This document shows positions 54,943-63,718 of a stretch of DNA of 64,000 bases, piece by piece (within the stretch, counting starts at the first letter, position 1; the number at the start of each line of letters is the position of its first letter). A program made the position numbers and the translations under genes. The DNA is from Bradyrhizobium sp. WSM3983 (GTDB lineage Bacteria > Pseudomonadota > Alphaproteobacteria > Rhizobiales > Xanthobacteraceae). The stretch lies in contig NZ_AXAY01000009.1 of NCBI RefSeq assembly GCF_000473045.1, positions 62,001 through 126,000 on the forward strand, written 5' to 3'. The notes under the pieces were generated by a model that had not been told where the DNA came from, ran no database searches, and saw only the letters and a program-made list of their open reading frames with translations.

Positions 54943-56209
54943 GAATGATTTCCTTAACAACTGCGGTCCGTTTCGTGCCGCGAACGGCGGATGTGTCGAG
55001 AAACAGCATCGCAACGATGGCGACGAGGGGGACGAGGCAAAGTTGCAGGAGGGCTGCATTGCCCCAGCCCGAATGATTGACCAGAAGCGCAAACAGGTAA
55101 CCTGCTAGGCTGGCCGGCAAATAGAGGCAGGTAATCATCACACCGGATGCACGGCCGACCTGCGCGGGTCGTACACAGCGCTGAATCAAGGCATAGGTAT
55201 TAATGAAAACGAAGCCGCTTCCGATCGCGCCTGCGAGCAACGCCAACATGCCTTGGGCTGCTGCTGATCTAGCGAGATTGAAGATCGAATAGTTGTTTAC
55301 CATCATCACGATGGTCGCAAAGATCGCAATCCAGCGCTGGTTGAAGCGGTCTGCTACGTAGCCGGCGGGTATCCCGAACAGGGCGCCGGCGCCGAACAAA
55401 CTCGCCGCCAAGCCGGCTTCGGTGACGCTGAAACCCAGCTCGCTGCGCAGGAATGTGGGATAAAGACCGAGGAAGCCGTAGCCTGCGACACCAAGCGTGA
55501 CCGCACTGATCGCGCAAATGACTACATTCCAATTGAGAACATTAGGCGGAAGGTTTTCCGTTGAATCCTGCACTACCATATCGACGAGCTCGCCTGCTTG
55601 CTCGGTAAACGAAGGCGAGACCGCAGCGACGGTGGCGATGATAATGACAAGGCCCAATAGACCATAGCTGATCAGGGGAACGCGCCAGTCACCACTCCAG
55701 AACAGCAGGTACGCCGCCAGCATAGGTCCCACAAAGGAGCCGACGCCATAGGCGAAATTCATCGACCCGAGCGCCACTGCGCGGTTGTTGGCGAAGTAGG
55801 CGCCCACGGCAGTGAAGAGTGCTGCTTGTTGCATGCCCTCGCCGACGCCGGAAAGTGTCCGATAGAACGCCATGTCGTAAAAGCCGATAGAGAAGGCCGA
55901 CATGATTGTCAGGACCGAGTAGAGCGCGACCCCGATGACAAGCACCTTTAGTCGCGTCAGCCGATCCATCAGGAAACCCGTCGGAAGGCCGGAGAGGCCG
56001 ATTCCCAGCGTGAAGATAGTGGATAGAAATCCACCCTGTTCGAGAGAGAAGGCGAAGGACTTATTGATGTTTGGCAGCAGTACCGGAAAGACGATGCGGT
56101 CCATGGCATTGATCGCGTAGGTGATGCCGAGCATACCTAGCATCGTCAGCGCGACCTTGATTGGCAGCCGCGCTCGCGATGTCGTATGGATTTCGAACGG
56201 TTGGGTCAT
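54932..56209 (-). CDS. MFS transporter
   Basis: This 425-residue protein has about 12 hydrophobic segments, beginning VALTMLGMLGITYAINAMDR. GFLMDRLTRLKVLVIG is the loop 2-3 signature and RTLSGVGEGMQQAALFTAVG the fourth-fifth helix region, as in anion/aromatic acid carriers. A cytoplasmic loop near 200-235 separates the halves. It is flanked by hydrolase genes on the same strand and probably imports their substrate. Confidence 0.85.
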   Translation of the reverse strand: MTQPFEIHTTSRARLPIKVALTMLGMLGITYAINAMDRIVFPVLLPNINKSFAFSLEQGGFLSTIFTLGIGLSGLPTGFLMDRLTRLKVLVIGVALYSVLTIMSAFSIGFYDMAFYRTLSGVGEGMQQAALFTAVGAYFANNRAVALGSMNFAYGVGSFVGPMLAAYLLFWSGDWRVPLISYGLLGLVIIIATVAAVSPSFTEQAGELVDMVVQDSTENLPPNVLNWNVVICAISAVTLGVAGYGFLGLYPTFLRSELGFSVTEAGLAASLFGAGALFGIPAGYVADRFNQRWIAIFATIVMMVNNYSIFNLARSAAAQGMLALLAGAIGSGFVFINTYALIQRCVRPAQVGRASGVMITCLYLPASLAGYLFALLVNHSGWGNAALLQLCLVPLVAIVAMLFLDTSAVRGTKRTAVVKEIIHEQ

Positions 56210-56282
56210 GGCGCCCCGGGCACATATAGTTTCAAGCTGTGGGCTGAACGGTCCAGGTCCCGTCGACCGGGTCTGGAATGCT

Positions 56283-57515
56283 TCAAATGAGAGGCGCCAC
56301 GGGGGATTCTCTCCTCAGAACCTTCTCGTCGATGCCGAATGTTTTGCAGAGCCAGTCGCCGATGATTTCCTGGCCCAGCGTCGGATTGTCGTGCTGACAG
56401 TGATCCGCGCCCGTCTCTTCCTCGCTGACCAAGTGAAATGTCACGTCGACTCCCTTGGACACAGCATAGTCCCTGACGATCTGCGCCTGTTTCACGCCGA
56501 GGACGTCGTAGCCACCATGAACGATCAAGTACGGGCATTTCATATTGTCGAGCGCGCCTTCGAGCCGAAATCGCTTGACCACCTCGGGAAGCTCTTTCAT
56601 CGACTTCGCGCCTGTGACCCACAACAGATGCTTCGCGAGCGGGTGATCCTCGGACCGCTCTCCGATTTGAGCCGCAAAATCCCAGATTGCGCCGTGCGAG
56701 ATGCAGGCGGCAAGACGCGGCTCAAAGCTGCCAGCCCGGGCCGCGTAGTAGCCGCCAAGGCTGGATCCGCACACCGCGATCCTTGACGCGTCCACGTCGT
56801 TGCGCGTCGCCAGATAGTCGATGCAGCGGCCGATCGGGACTTCATAATCATAGCGGCTGACGACCCCGTGGCGGCGCAGTGTGCCGCCCTGACCCGGCCC
56901 GTCAACCATCAGAACGGAAATGCCGCGCTGGAGGGCGCCGCGTGCCTGCATGAACCACATTTCGTCCTTGATCGAGTCGAGGCCGCCCATCGAAATAAGC
57001 ACCGGCTGCTTTCCGGCACCATGTGGCGAGCGCACGAAATAGGCGCAAAGAGACACGCCTTTCTCGTACGGTACATCAACGACCTCGCCAGCGGGCGCGA
57101 GATAGGAGATGAACTTCTTGGAGCAGGCTTCCATCAACTCGAACGTTGCTAGACGGCGCGGATCATTCGCAGGCAACCAGAATTCGGCCTGCCGGTAATA
57201 TCCAGCTGCCCGCAGCCAACAGTTCTGAGCGGTCTGGATATGACCTGCCTCCTCGGCCCTGGTAGCTCGCTCGCGATTCCGCTCTGCGACGCCCATCCAC
57301 TCCCGATGCCAGCTTTCGTCATCACCCGGCTTCATTCTTGAGGCCGCCAGGAAGACTTCGCTGATGGCGCCGGCACCTTCCTGCGTCTCTCCAAGGCCGC
57401 GTCGAAATTGATACGACCACCACGGATGATCCGGCCAATGCTGCCATCCGTACGGTTCGTAATGCGGATTTGAGTTCGTCGCCTGCGTTTCGATCAACGT
57501 GGTTTCGCGAGCCAT
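56283..57515 (-). CDS. Alpha/beta hydrolase, FrsA/2,6-dihydroxypseudooxynicotine-hydrolase-like
   Basis: This 410-residue protein has a helical N-terminal domain (1-150) with AQNCWLRAAGYYRQAEFWL, then an alpha/beta hydrolase core: DGPGQGGTLRRHG, nucleophile S252 in CGSSLGGYYAARA, IVHGGYDVLGV (aspartate) and a late GADHCQHDNP (histidine). That layout is that of FrsA-like and nicotine-pathway C-C bond hydrolases. It is the first gene of the minus-strand unit and is divergent from an XRE-cupin regulator 178 bp away. Confidence 0.85.
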   Translation of the reverse strand: MARETTLIETQATNSNPHYEPYGWQHWPDHPWWSYQFRRGLGETQEGAGAISEVFLAASRMKPGDDESWHREWMGVAERNRERATRAEEAGHIQTAQNCWLRAAGYYRQAEFWLPANDPRRLATFELMEACSKKFISYLAPAGEVVDVPYEKGVSLCAYFVRSPHGAGKQPVLISMGGLDSIKDEMWFMQARGALQRGISVLMVDGPGQGGTLRRHGVVSRYDYEVPIGRCIDYLATRNDVDASRIAVCGSSLGGYYAARAGSFEPRLAACISHGAIWDFAAQIGERSEDHPLAKHLLWVTGAKSMKELPEVVKRFRLEGALDNMKCPYLIVHGGYDVLGVKQAQIVRDYAVSKGVDVTFHLVSEEETGADHCQHDNPTLGQEIIGDWLCKTFGIDEKVLRRESPVAPLI

Positions 57516-57567
57516 AAGGGCACCCTCAAATACATAAGGTTAGAGCACGCTTTTACGTGGTACCGCA

Positions 57568-57594
57568 ATGTCGTTCAAGTACCTTGAATGACAT
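57568..57594. promoter_or_regulatory. 27-bp palindrome, probable operator of XRE-cupin regulator
   Basis: The core TTCAAG-TAC-CTTGAA extends outward to ATGTC...GACAT with one mismatched pair. It is in the gap between the divergent hydrolase (start 57515) and regulator (start 57694) genes, so it can control both. A further half-site TTCAAG follows at about 57605. Confidence 0.65.
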
Positions 57595-57693
57595 TCACGT
57601 ACAATTCAAGCCGCGGCGGCATAATTTCTAAGGCGCTGGAAAGTTTCGGCTTTTAGCTTAAGGTCCTCGATTGGGTCCAACCGAGAATCGGAT

Positions 57694-58320
57694 GTGTCTA
57701 CGAGAAACAAAAAGCGGCCTTCGGCCGCCCCGAAAAGCGCGAAGGCGCCGCAACGCGAGGAGGACGCGCATATCGGGCTTCGGCTTCGGCACGCGCGCAT
57801 GACTCGTCGAATGACGTTGCGCGAACTCGCGGAGCGAGCGGGTTGCTCCGAGAGCCTCCTGTCAAAGGTGGAGAACGAGCGAGCGATGCCGTCGTTATCA
57901 ACCTTGCACCGGCTCTGCCGGTGTCTCGATCTTACGGTCATGGAGTTGTTCGCGCGGCCGAACGCACCACCCGGCATCGTATCGCGGGCGGGAGAACGGC
58001 CCGTGTTGAAAATTCATCCGCTCCGGCCGAATAGTAACGTGACGGTCGAACAGCTCATTCCTTTCAAGGCAACCAACCTCTTGGAGGGCAGTATTCACCT
58101 CATTCCGTCTGGCACGGGAGGACGCGACCTCATCTCCCACCAAGGCGAGGAGGTCATGTATGTTTTGGAAGGTACGCTCGAGGTGACGGTTGGATCGGAG
58201 AAGTACATCTTGCACGAAGGTGACTCCGTGCATATCCGATCAGAGCTGCCGCATGGCTACCACAATCCGGGTCCTACGCCGGCACGGGCACTCGTCGTCA
58301 ATACGCCTCCAACCTTTTAG
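57694..58320 (+). CDS. XRE-cupin transcriptional regulator
   Basis: GTG 57694 gives 208 residues. HTH at about 27-80 (GLRLRHARMTRRMTLRELAE, CSESLLSKVENERAMPSLSTL), cupin from 130 to 205 with SHQGEEVMYVLEG and GDSVHIRSELPHGYHN. Basic N-terminal tail (STRNKKRPSAAPKSAK). PuuR-like regulators of this class control amine and N-heterocycle catabolism. It very likely controls the divergent hydrolase-MFS-deacetylase unit through the palindrome at 57568. Confidence 0.92.
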   Translation: MSTRNKKRPSAAPKSAKAPQREEDAHIGLRLRHARMTRRMTLRELAERAGCSESLLSKVENERAMPSLSTLHRLCRCLDLTVMELFARPNAPPGIVSRAGERPVLKIHPLRPNSNVTVEQLIPFKATNLLEGSIHLIPSGTGGRDLISHQGEEVMYVLEGTLEVTVGSEKYILHEGDSVHIRSELPHGYHNPGPTPARALVVNTPPTF

Positions 58321-58698
58321 AGGTTTCGAACCTCATCCGGAATCAGGCGTTGAAGGGGGCCGCGCCGCTGTTTCGACGAAGCAATTGGAATTTCTGCCTT
58401 TCCGCTTGCCACGTCGATGCCGACATCGACTAGGATGCGATCCTTGCCACCAGCCGTTATGATTGGGCTGACCGCACCGGGCGGCCCGTGCTGCGGGCCT
58501 CTCCGAGATGCGGCGGCGGATAAGCTTTCGCCTGAGGCGCTCGAAGCCGCCGCCGATAACGCATCGTCGCTCAACGGTCGAACCGTGGCCACGCCGGCTT
58601 CGCGCAAGGAGGTGGCATGAGCCGGGGAAGTTGAATGACACCCCCTGCCGAACTCGAACTGAACGTCCGGTTGGTTTCAAGGATGTGAACCGCGTGGT

Positions 58699-58863
58699 CA
58701 CATCCACTTTGACTTTCTCGGCTTCCAGTCTTGAGCCCGAAAGATCATGTGGGTAACGCCGGACAGGCGCATGTTCGCCCAAAGTTTTCAGCGTGCCGCC
58801 AGCCCGAAAACTTTGACCCGAATCAGCGGAGAGATTCGCAGCTAGGCGCTCGGAATGGTCAAG
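58699..58863 (+). pseudogene. Group II intron maturase remnant
   Basis: The plus strand encodes HFDFLGFQ, a stop, then ARKIMW, RRMFAQSFQRAASPK, TRISGEIRS, a second stop and ALGM. This matches the end of the reverse-transcriptase domain and the start of the maturase X domain in bacterial group II intron proteins (pattern FDFLGF...ARK..W...AASPKA.K.ISREIRSWAL). Two internal stops and the loss of both ends make it a dead fragment of under 60 codons. Confidence 0.65.
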
Positions 58864-58977
58864 TTCCGCAGCTTGGCGACGGCTCTGCGCGGCTCCGTTC
58901 TCCGCATGATCCGCTTTGTCCTCAATGCGGTCGTTCATTACCGCCCTCGCGCAAACCTCAGCCTGCTTCGCAGGCTA

Positions 58978-59010
58978 TGGCCCCGGCGATCTCAAGCGTC
59001 CCCGGGGCCA
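58978..59010. terminator. GC-rich hairpin after LLM monooxygenase gene
   Basis: TGGCCCCGG pairs perfectly with CCGGGGCCA around a 15-base loop. It lies 34 bp past the stop of the minus-strand operon and may end it, but the expected U-run is weak. Confidence 0.4.
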
Positions 59011-59043
59011 AATCTGATTAAATTAGACGCAACGCTGGCGTGT

Positions 59044-60189
59044 TCACGCGGCGACCGCCGACTTAGTCAACGGCTTGCGCAACCCGGCCTGCTCCAGAAG
59101 GGGCATGACCTTGGCGTTCCAGTATGGAAGCTCGTGGTTGTAGTCGACCATCGAGATCAGAGTGCCATCGATGCCGGTCCGCGCCAAATCAACTAGCCTA
59201 TCAGTGACCTGCTCCGGCGTCCCCACAAGCGGATAACCGCCCCATCCCGCAATGAAGTTTTCGCGGAACTTGTCGAAGTATTCGGGAGTATAACTTCCGC
59301 TTTGCACGCCGAACACCTTGCAGATGTTATCACACGCCTCCCAATCGCCCTTCTCGTGGACGTAGTAGTTGAAGTACTCGCGCGCCTCCTTCTCCGTATC
59401 GCGTACCACCGCATACGAATAGGTGAACGTCCCCACCTCGCGCTTGTACTGCTCCCATGCGAGCTTCTTCATGGTCTCCACCCACTTCGTGCCCTTCTCG
59501 ACGTCTTCGACTACCGAGAAGTTGATGTCGCAAAATCGAGCGGCGAACTCGCGTCCCTTGCTGGAAGATCCAGCGCTGATCAACACCGGGCGAGGCTTCT
59601 GATATGGTTTCGGATCGGAGAAGCCTTGATTGATAGCAAAGAATTCGCCCTTGTGATCGAACCATTTCTCGGTCCAGAGCTTCTCAAGAACTTGGACCCA
59701 TTCGGTGGCATATTCATAGCGGTTGTCGTGCTCCATCATTTTCACCCCGAACATTTCCATTTCGGGGGTGAACCAACCGCATACCATATTCAGGCCAAAG
59801 CGACCCTTCGATATCCGGTCGATCGTGGTCGCCATTTTTGCCGCAACGATCGGATGCAACGTAGGCACATGGGACGTGGCGAAAAGGAAGATCTTTTGGG
59901 TTCGAGCCGCAAGGGCCGACGCCCACGTGTAGGTCTCCATACAGTTGCCGTTGAAATTCGATGGCCCGCCAAAACCACGCCAGCGCGCGATCGGTACGAT
60001 GCATTCGAAGCCAGCATCCTCGAGCATCCCGACGATCTCGAGATTCTTCTCGAAGGTCGGTTCGAAGGTCGTCTCTGCTAGTGTGATGGCGCAAGCATTC
60101 GAACAGTTCGGTCCAAATATTCCGAGCTTGAGCTTGTTCTCGTTGAACAAGGGGTTGCCGGCACTGCGATATGCGTCGAGATTGCTCAA
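59044..60189 (-). CDS. LLM-class FMNH2-dependent monooxygenase
   Basis: This 381-residue protein follows the bacterial luciferase-like pattern: LKLGIFGPNCSNACAIT, RWRGFGGPSNFNGNCMETYTWA, TSHVPTLHPIVAAKMATTIDRISKGRFGLNMVCGW, PVLISAGSSSKGREFAARFCD and GYPLVGTPEQVTDRL. It resembles RutA and SfnG-like enzymes, which use FMNH2 and O2 to open pyrimidines or oxidise sulfones. A flavin reductase gene 70 bp upstream on the same strand would supply FMNH2. Substrate unknown; an N-heterocycle is plausible. Confidence 0.9.
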   Translation of the reverse strand: MSNLDAYRSAGNPLFNENKLKLGIFGPNCSNACAITLAETTFEPTFEKNLEIVGMLEDAGFECIVPIARWRGFGGPSNFNGNCMETYTWASALAARTQKIFLFATSHVPTLHPIVAAKMATTIDRISKGRFGLNMVCGWFTPEMEMFGVKMMEHDNRYEYATEWVQVLEKLWTEKWFDHKGEFFAINQGFSDPKPYQKPRPVLISAGSSSKGREFAARFCDINFSVVEDVEKGTKWVETMKKLAWEQYKREVGTFTYSYAVVRDTEKEAREYFNYYVHEKGDWEACDNICKVFGVQSGSYTPEYFDKFRENFIAGWGGYPLVGTPEQVTDRLVDLARTGIDGTLISMVDYNHELPYWNAKVMPLLEQAGLRKPLTKSAVAA

Positions 60190-60259
60190 GGTTTCCTCCT
60201 CATTGGTTTACGTGGTCGAGCAGTTGTGCTCGTTATTGTTTTGTCGGTTTGGGCGTGGG

Positions 60260-60763
60260 CTAAGAGAGTGCAATTGACTTGTAAAGGGCCCCCTCCTGAT
60301 AAAGTAGAGGCGACGGCTCGCCGAACAACACGACCTTTTCGACATTGCCGATGAAGACCGAGTGGCTACCGTGAGCCAAGGTCTCTGAGACGCTGCAGAA
60401 GACATTTGCTTGGGCATTTGCCAGGTAGGGGATCTCGAACTCGCCAATCGCCCAATCGCCGGAGCAAAATCGCTCCTCGCCCGTCATCTTCCCGCTGAAT
60501 ATCGGCACAAGATGGCCATGTTCGCACGCCAGCAGATTTACACAGAATTGACGACTTCTGATGATCGGCTCATGGATGCTGGCGGATCGATTGATGCACA
60601 CCAAAAGAGAAGGCGGTGTTGTCGTCAACGAGGTTACCGCGGTCGCCGTCATGCCGTGCCGTCTCCCATCGCTCTGGCTGGTGACGATCGCCACCGTGGC
60701 CGCGAGACGTCTCATGGCCGCCTTGAAGTCGCCGACCACGTCGTCCGAATTCGGATGTTGCAT
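60260..60763 (-). CDS. Flavin reductase (HpaC/RutF family)
   Basis: ATG 60763 follows gggagag and gives 167 residues: FKAAMRRLAATVAIVTSQ, MTATAVTSLTTTPPSLLVCIN, FCVNLLACEH, FSGKMTGEERF and GSHSVFIGNVEKV. This is a short-chain flavin reductase that uses NAD(P)H to make free FMNH2 or FADH2. It lies between the aldehyde dehydrogenase and LLM monooxygenase genes and is the partner of the latter. Confidence 0.93.
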   Translation of the reverse strand: MQHPNSDDVVGDFKAAMRRLAATVAIVTSQSDGRRHGMTATAVTSLTTTPPSLLVCINRSASIHEPIIRSRQFCVNLLACEHGHLVPIFSGKMTGEERFCSGDWAIGEFEIPYLANAQANVFCSVSETLAHGSHSVFIGNVEKVVLFGEPSPLLYQEGALYKSIALS

Positions 60764-60792
60764 GTCGCTCTCCCAAGTTGTCCGCGAGAACC

Positions 60793-62271
60793 TCAACCCA
60801 TGACGAATGGATTGGGAACGTCCGGGTTGCCGTTGATGAACACGCTCTTGGTTTCGAGGTACTCTTTGATGGCTTCGATGCCGTTCTCCCGTCCAATGCC
60901 AGAACCCTTCACGCCACCGAACGGGGCGAGGTAGCTAACGACTCGATAGGCGTTGACCCAGACGGTCCCGGAATGCAGACGCTTGGGCATCTTCACAACT
61001 CGCTCGAGGCTTGTCGTCCAGATGGCCGCTGCGAGGCCGTACGGCGTGTCGTTGGCGATTTCCACCGCCTCATCATCACTGTCGAATGGAATAACGGTGA
61101 GCACCGGCCCGAAGATTTCCTCGCGAGCAATCCTCATCGAGTTCTTCACGCCGGTAAAAATCGTCGGCTCCACGAACCAACCGTCACCGCACGCCTCCCC
61201 CGATCCGCGGCGGCCACCTGTGGCGCACTTGGCACCTTCGCTCCTGGCGATCTCGATATACTTCATGACGCGTTCGAGTTGCGGCCTAGTGGATACTGGC
61301 CCCATGTTCGTTTCGGGCCTGCTCGGATCCCCAAGCTTTGCCGCGGATACGAATGCGACGAGCTTGTCCACGAACCGGTCGTGAATGGATGAGTGCACCA
61401 GGAGGCGAGAGCCGGCCATACAAGTCTGTCCTGTTGCCGCGAACACGCCGGAAATCACTCCCTTGACTGCAGCATCCAGGTTGGCATCTGCAAAGACGAT
61501 GTTTGGGGATTTGCCGCCCAATTCCAGAGAGATGCGCTTGAATGTTTTTGCAGCGGCGGTCGCGACTGCTTTTCCGCCGACGTCGCCCCCGGTGAATGCA
61601 ACTCGCCTAACCAGAGGATGCGTGGTCAATACCTCTCCCACTTCCGCACCGTAGCCGGTCACCACGTTCACGACTCCGGGCGGGAACCCTGCCTTTTCGA
61701 AGAGCCGTGCAAATTCGATCACTGACGTCGAAGCGAATTCGGATGGCTTGATGACCACGGTGTTGCCTGCAGCAAGAGCCGCGGCAACCTTCATCGTCGT
61801 AAGAAGGAGGGGCGAATTCCAAGGAACGATGCAGGTAACGACGCCGAGAGGCTCGTACGCTACATAGTGAAACATTCCTGGCTTATCGATCGGAGTGACG
61901 GAACCCTCGATCTTATCCGCCAAACCGCCGTAGTACTGGTACCAGCGGGGCAGATATCTGAGATTGCCGAGCATTTCGGCCTTGAGTTTCCCTGTGTCGC
62001 GGACTTCCAATTCGGCAAGATGCTCGGCATCCGCAGCCATGCAATCGGCGAGCTTGTAGAGGAGCAGACCTCTATCGGCCGGGCTCATGCGGCTCCAGGG
62101 GCCCTCGGTGAAGGCTTCATGAGCGGCCAGTACCGCAGCCTCCGCGTCGCGACTCGTTCCGCGGGGCACCCGCGCCCACGGCTTACCGGTATAGGGATTT
62201 TCGGACTCAATCCATTCGTTTGACGTCGCCGCCTGCCAACGGTCGCCGATACGCATGAGAAACTCTTCCAT
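60793..62271 (-). CDS. Aldehyde dehydrogenase family protein
   Basis: I start at ATG 62271 (aaggagg at good distance), giving 492 residues; upstream codons in frame are not family-like. Markers: CIVPWNSPL, FTGGDVGGKAVA, ISLELGGKSPN (catalytic glutamate), nucleophile C284 (GQTCMAGSR), EEIFGPVLTV and GGVKGSGIGREN. First gene of the minus-strand unit with the flavin reductase and LLM monooxygenase. Could be the third step after monooxygenation, or act on an aldehyde from another cluster. Confidence 0.93.
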   Translation of the reverse strand: MEEFLMRIGDRWQAATSNEWIESENPYTGKPWARVPRGTSRDAEAAVLAAHEAFTEGPWSRMSPADRGLLLYKLADCMAADAEHLAELEVRDTGKLKAEMLGNLRYLPRWYQYYGGLADKIEGSVTPIDKPGMFHYVAYEPLGVVTCIVPWNSPLLLTTMKVAAALAAGNTVVIKPSEFASTSVIEFARLFEKAGFPPGVVNVVTGYGAEVGEVLTTHPLVRRVAFTGGDVGGKAVATAAAKTFKRISLELGGKSPNIVFADANLDAAVKGVISGVFAATGQTCMAGSRLLVHSSIHDRFVDKLVAFVSAAKLGDPSRPETNMGPVSTRPQLERVMKYIEIARSEGAKCATGGRRGSGEACGDGWFVEPTIFTGVKNSMRIAREEIFGPVLTVIPFDSDDEAVEIANDTPYGLAAAIWTTSLERVVKMPKRLHSGTVWVNAYRVVSYLAPFGGVKGSGIGRENGIEAIKEYLETKSVFINGNPDVPNPFVMG

Positions 62272-62722
62272 GCCATTTCCTCCTTGGAAGTCCCGAGGCG
62301 AAGTCTTTGTGCGCCTCGTTCGCTTGCGGTCGTTGTCTGCCGCTGAGTTTCGATACTTACACGAGCGAGGGCCGTCGTAAAGCAAAAATTCCACTATAGA
62401 GGATTTCCGTTTGGCGTGTGAGGGCTTTTGAGCGGCGCTCGTCGGTCCTTCAGACCATGCCCTCGACGTGCGTTCGGGTTTAAGGTCAAGGCTGTAGCCG
62501 TCTGTAGGGAGCAATGATTAAACTTGCTGAGCTTCGAGGGCGCGGCAATTTCTCAGGCTGGTTCACAAGGCCAGGATGAACGGACGGAATGTTTGCGTTT
62601 CAAGCGGCCCGCAATATGCGCGCGGCGCTCCACGGAAACGGAGCAACGGAAGCCGGATCGCTCGCGGCCCGCGATTCCGGCAAAGTCTTGAGGCACGCAA
62701 TTAAAGCGCTTTGAACACCGGG
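62272..62722. other. Promoter region of the aldehyde dehydrogenase operon
   Basis: No gene is seen. It contains the operator-like site at 62388-62405, 117 bp upstream of the aldehyde dehydrogenase start. Confidence 0.5.
62388..62405. promoter_or_regulatory. Operator-like site, copy 1 (ATTCCACTATAGAGGATT)
   Basis: This 18-mer matches the perfect palindrome at 63701-63718 at 15 of 18 positions, keeping TTCC-n-CTATAGAGGA. The regulator gene lies between the two sites. Confidence 0.6.
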
Positions 62723-63358
62723 TCAGCTCGCTACGCGCTGATGAATCATAAAGATGTAATATCGACAGCGACTAGGGTGCGTATTCCTGAAGCGGTACTC
62801 GCCAGTTATCTCGAACGTTATGCTGTCCTCGGCATCAAGCGTGTACACGACGTTGCCGATCTCCAACGTCAATTGGCCTTCAATCACAACAACGCACTTG
62901 CTGGTTCGTATTCCGGCGTAGGGAAGCCCCTCAAACGTTTGTCCGTTTGGGAGGACATGCTCGACGACTTCCATGCCTGTATCGAGATGCGTCGGAGAAA
63001 GAAGATGCCGCTCGATGCCGGTCTGCTCATCCCGGTAAATGAGCCGGTTTCGCCGGGGAGTGGCAGATGCGACAACCGACGGCGACTGCTCCCCCATGAG
63101 TTCGGATATCGTAACTCCCAACCCCGCCGCCATTCTGGCAAGAACTGGCAGGGTCGGATTCTTATCCCCACGCTCCACGCTCGACCACATAGCACGGCTC
63201 ACGCCTGACGACTCCGCAACTTGCTGCAGCGTCAAGCCGGCGCGCCGGCGAAGTTTTCGGACGATGGGGCCAAGTCCTTTATTGACGGGGCGCGTTTCGA
63301 TGGCCGCGCTGTCGACTTCCGCGCGAGGTTTAAGTGTTTTCGAGCCCTTCTGCGTCAC
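62723..63358 (-). CDS. XRE-cupin transcriptional regulator
   Basis: This 211-residue protein has an HTH at about 30-85 (IVRKLRRRAGLTLQQVAESS, VSRAMWSSVERGDKNPTLPVL) and a C-terminal cupin (GMEVVEHVLPNGQTFEGLPYAG, VIEGQLTLEIGN, DSITFEITGEYRFRN). Its gene is upstream of the aldehyde dehydrogenase operon on the same strand. Two copies of a palindrome flank it, one before the operon and one before the genes that start past the window end, which makes it the likely regulator of both. Confidence 0.9.
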   Translation of the reverse strand: MTQKGSKTLKPRAEVDSAAIETRPVNKGLGPIVRKLRRRAGLTLQQVAESSGVSRAMWSSVERGDKNPTLPVLARMAAGLGVTISELMGEQSPSVVASATPRRNRLIYRDEQTGIERHLLSPTHLDTGMEVVEHVLPNGQTFEGLPYAGIRTSKCVVVIEGQLTLEIGNVVYTLDAEDSITFEITGEYRFRNTHPSRCRYYIFMIHQRVAS

Positions 63359-63700
63359 GTCTTGCTGCCTCTTCTTTCAGCTCAATCCGACTGATCGGGT
63401 GCACCCTCCGGTCAAGGGCTGGATAGTCCAAACCTCAGTGGTAGCGATCGCGCCCGCGAAGTTCGCATCGTCGAACCGCTCAGTGCGTCGCGAGTGTTCC
63501 CGAGATCGATTCTGTCCCCGGGTTTTGTTCGGTCTTTCCGGATCTCGCTGAGCATTCGTGCCAATTTTCTCAAAAGCGGAGCCGCATTGCAACACGTTGG
63601 GTCGGCGCCATGGGTTTTGGTGCCGGCGCTGGCCGAAATAGCGAGAGACTTGCTCTGCCGGTTGAGCAACTTAGGCGTCCCCCGCTACCAATGTACTATT
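63359..63700. other. Intergenic region upstream of the XRE-cupin gene
   Basis: No gene is supportable on either strand. The region would hold the promoter of the regulator gene that starts at 63358. Short frames here have no ribosome binding site or family resemblance. Confidence 0.45.
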
Positions 63701-63718
63701 TTTCCTCTATAGAGGAAA
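63701..63718. promoter_or_regulatory. Operator-like palindrome, copy 2 (TTTCCTCTATAGAGGAAA)
   Basis: The 18-mer is a perfect palindrome. It is related to 62388-62405 and lies about 200 bp before a well-placed ribosome binding site (gaggaga, 63914-63920) and ATG at 63926. Confidence 0.65.

Larger units (their letters stand above)
58321..59043. other. Intergenic region of mixed remnants
   Basis: No intact gene. It includes a group II intron ORF remnant (58699-58863) and a hairpin at 58978-59010. A minus-strand frame starting near 58938 (MNDRIEDKADHAENGAAQSR) looks protein-like at first but I cannot assign it. Confidence 0.45.

Noticed and set aside
58333-58938. 201-codon minus-strand frame
   Set aside because: It covers the group II intron remnant on the other strand, and its composition is arginine-rich and irregular.
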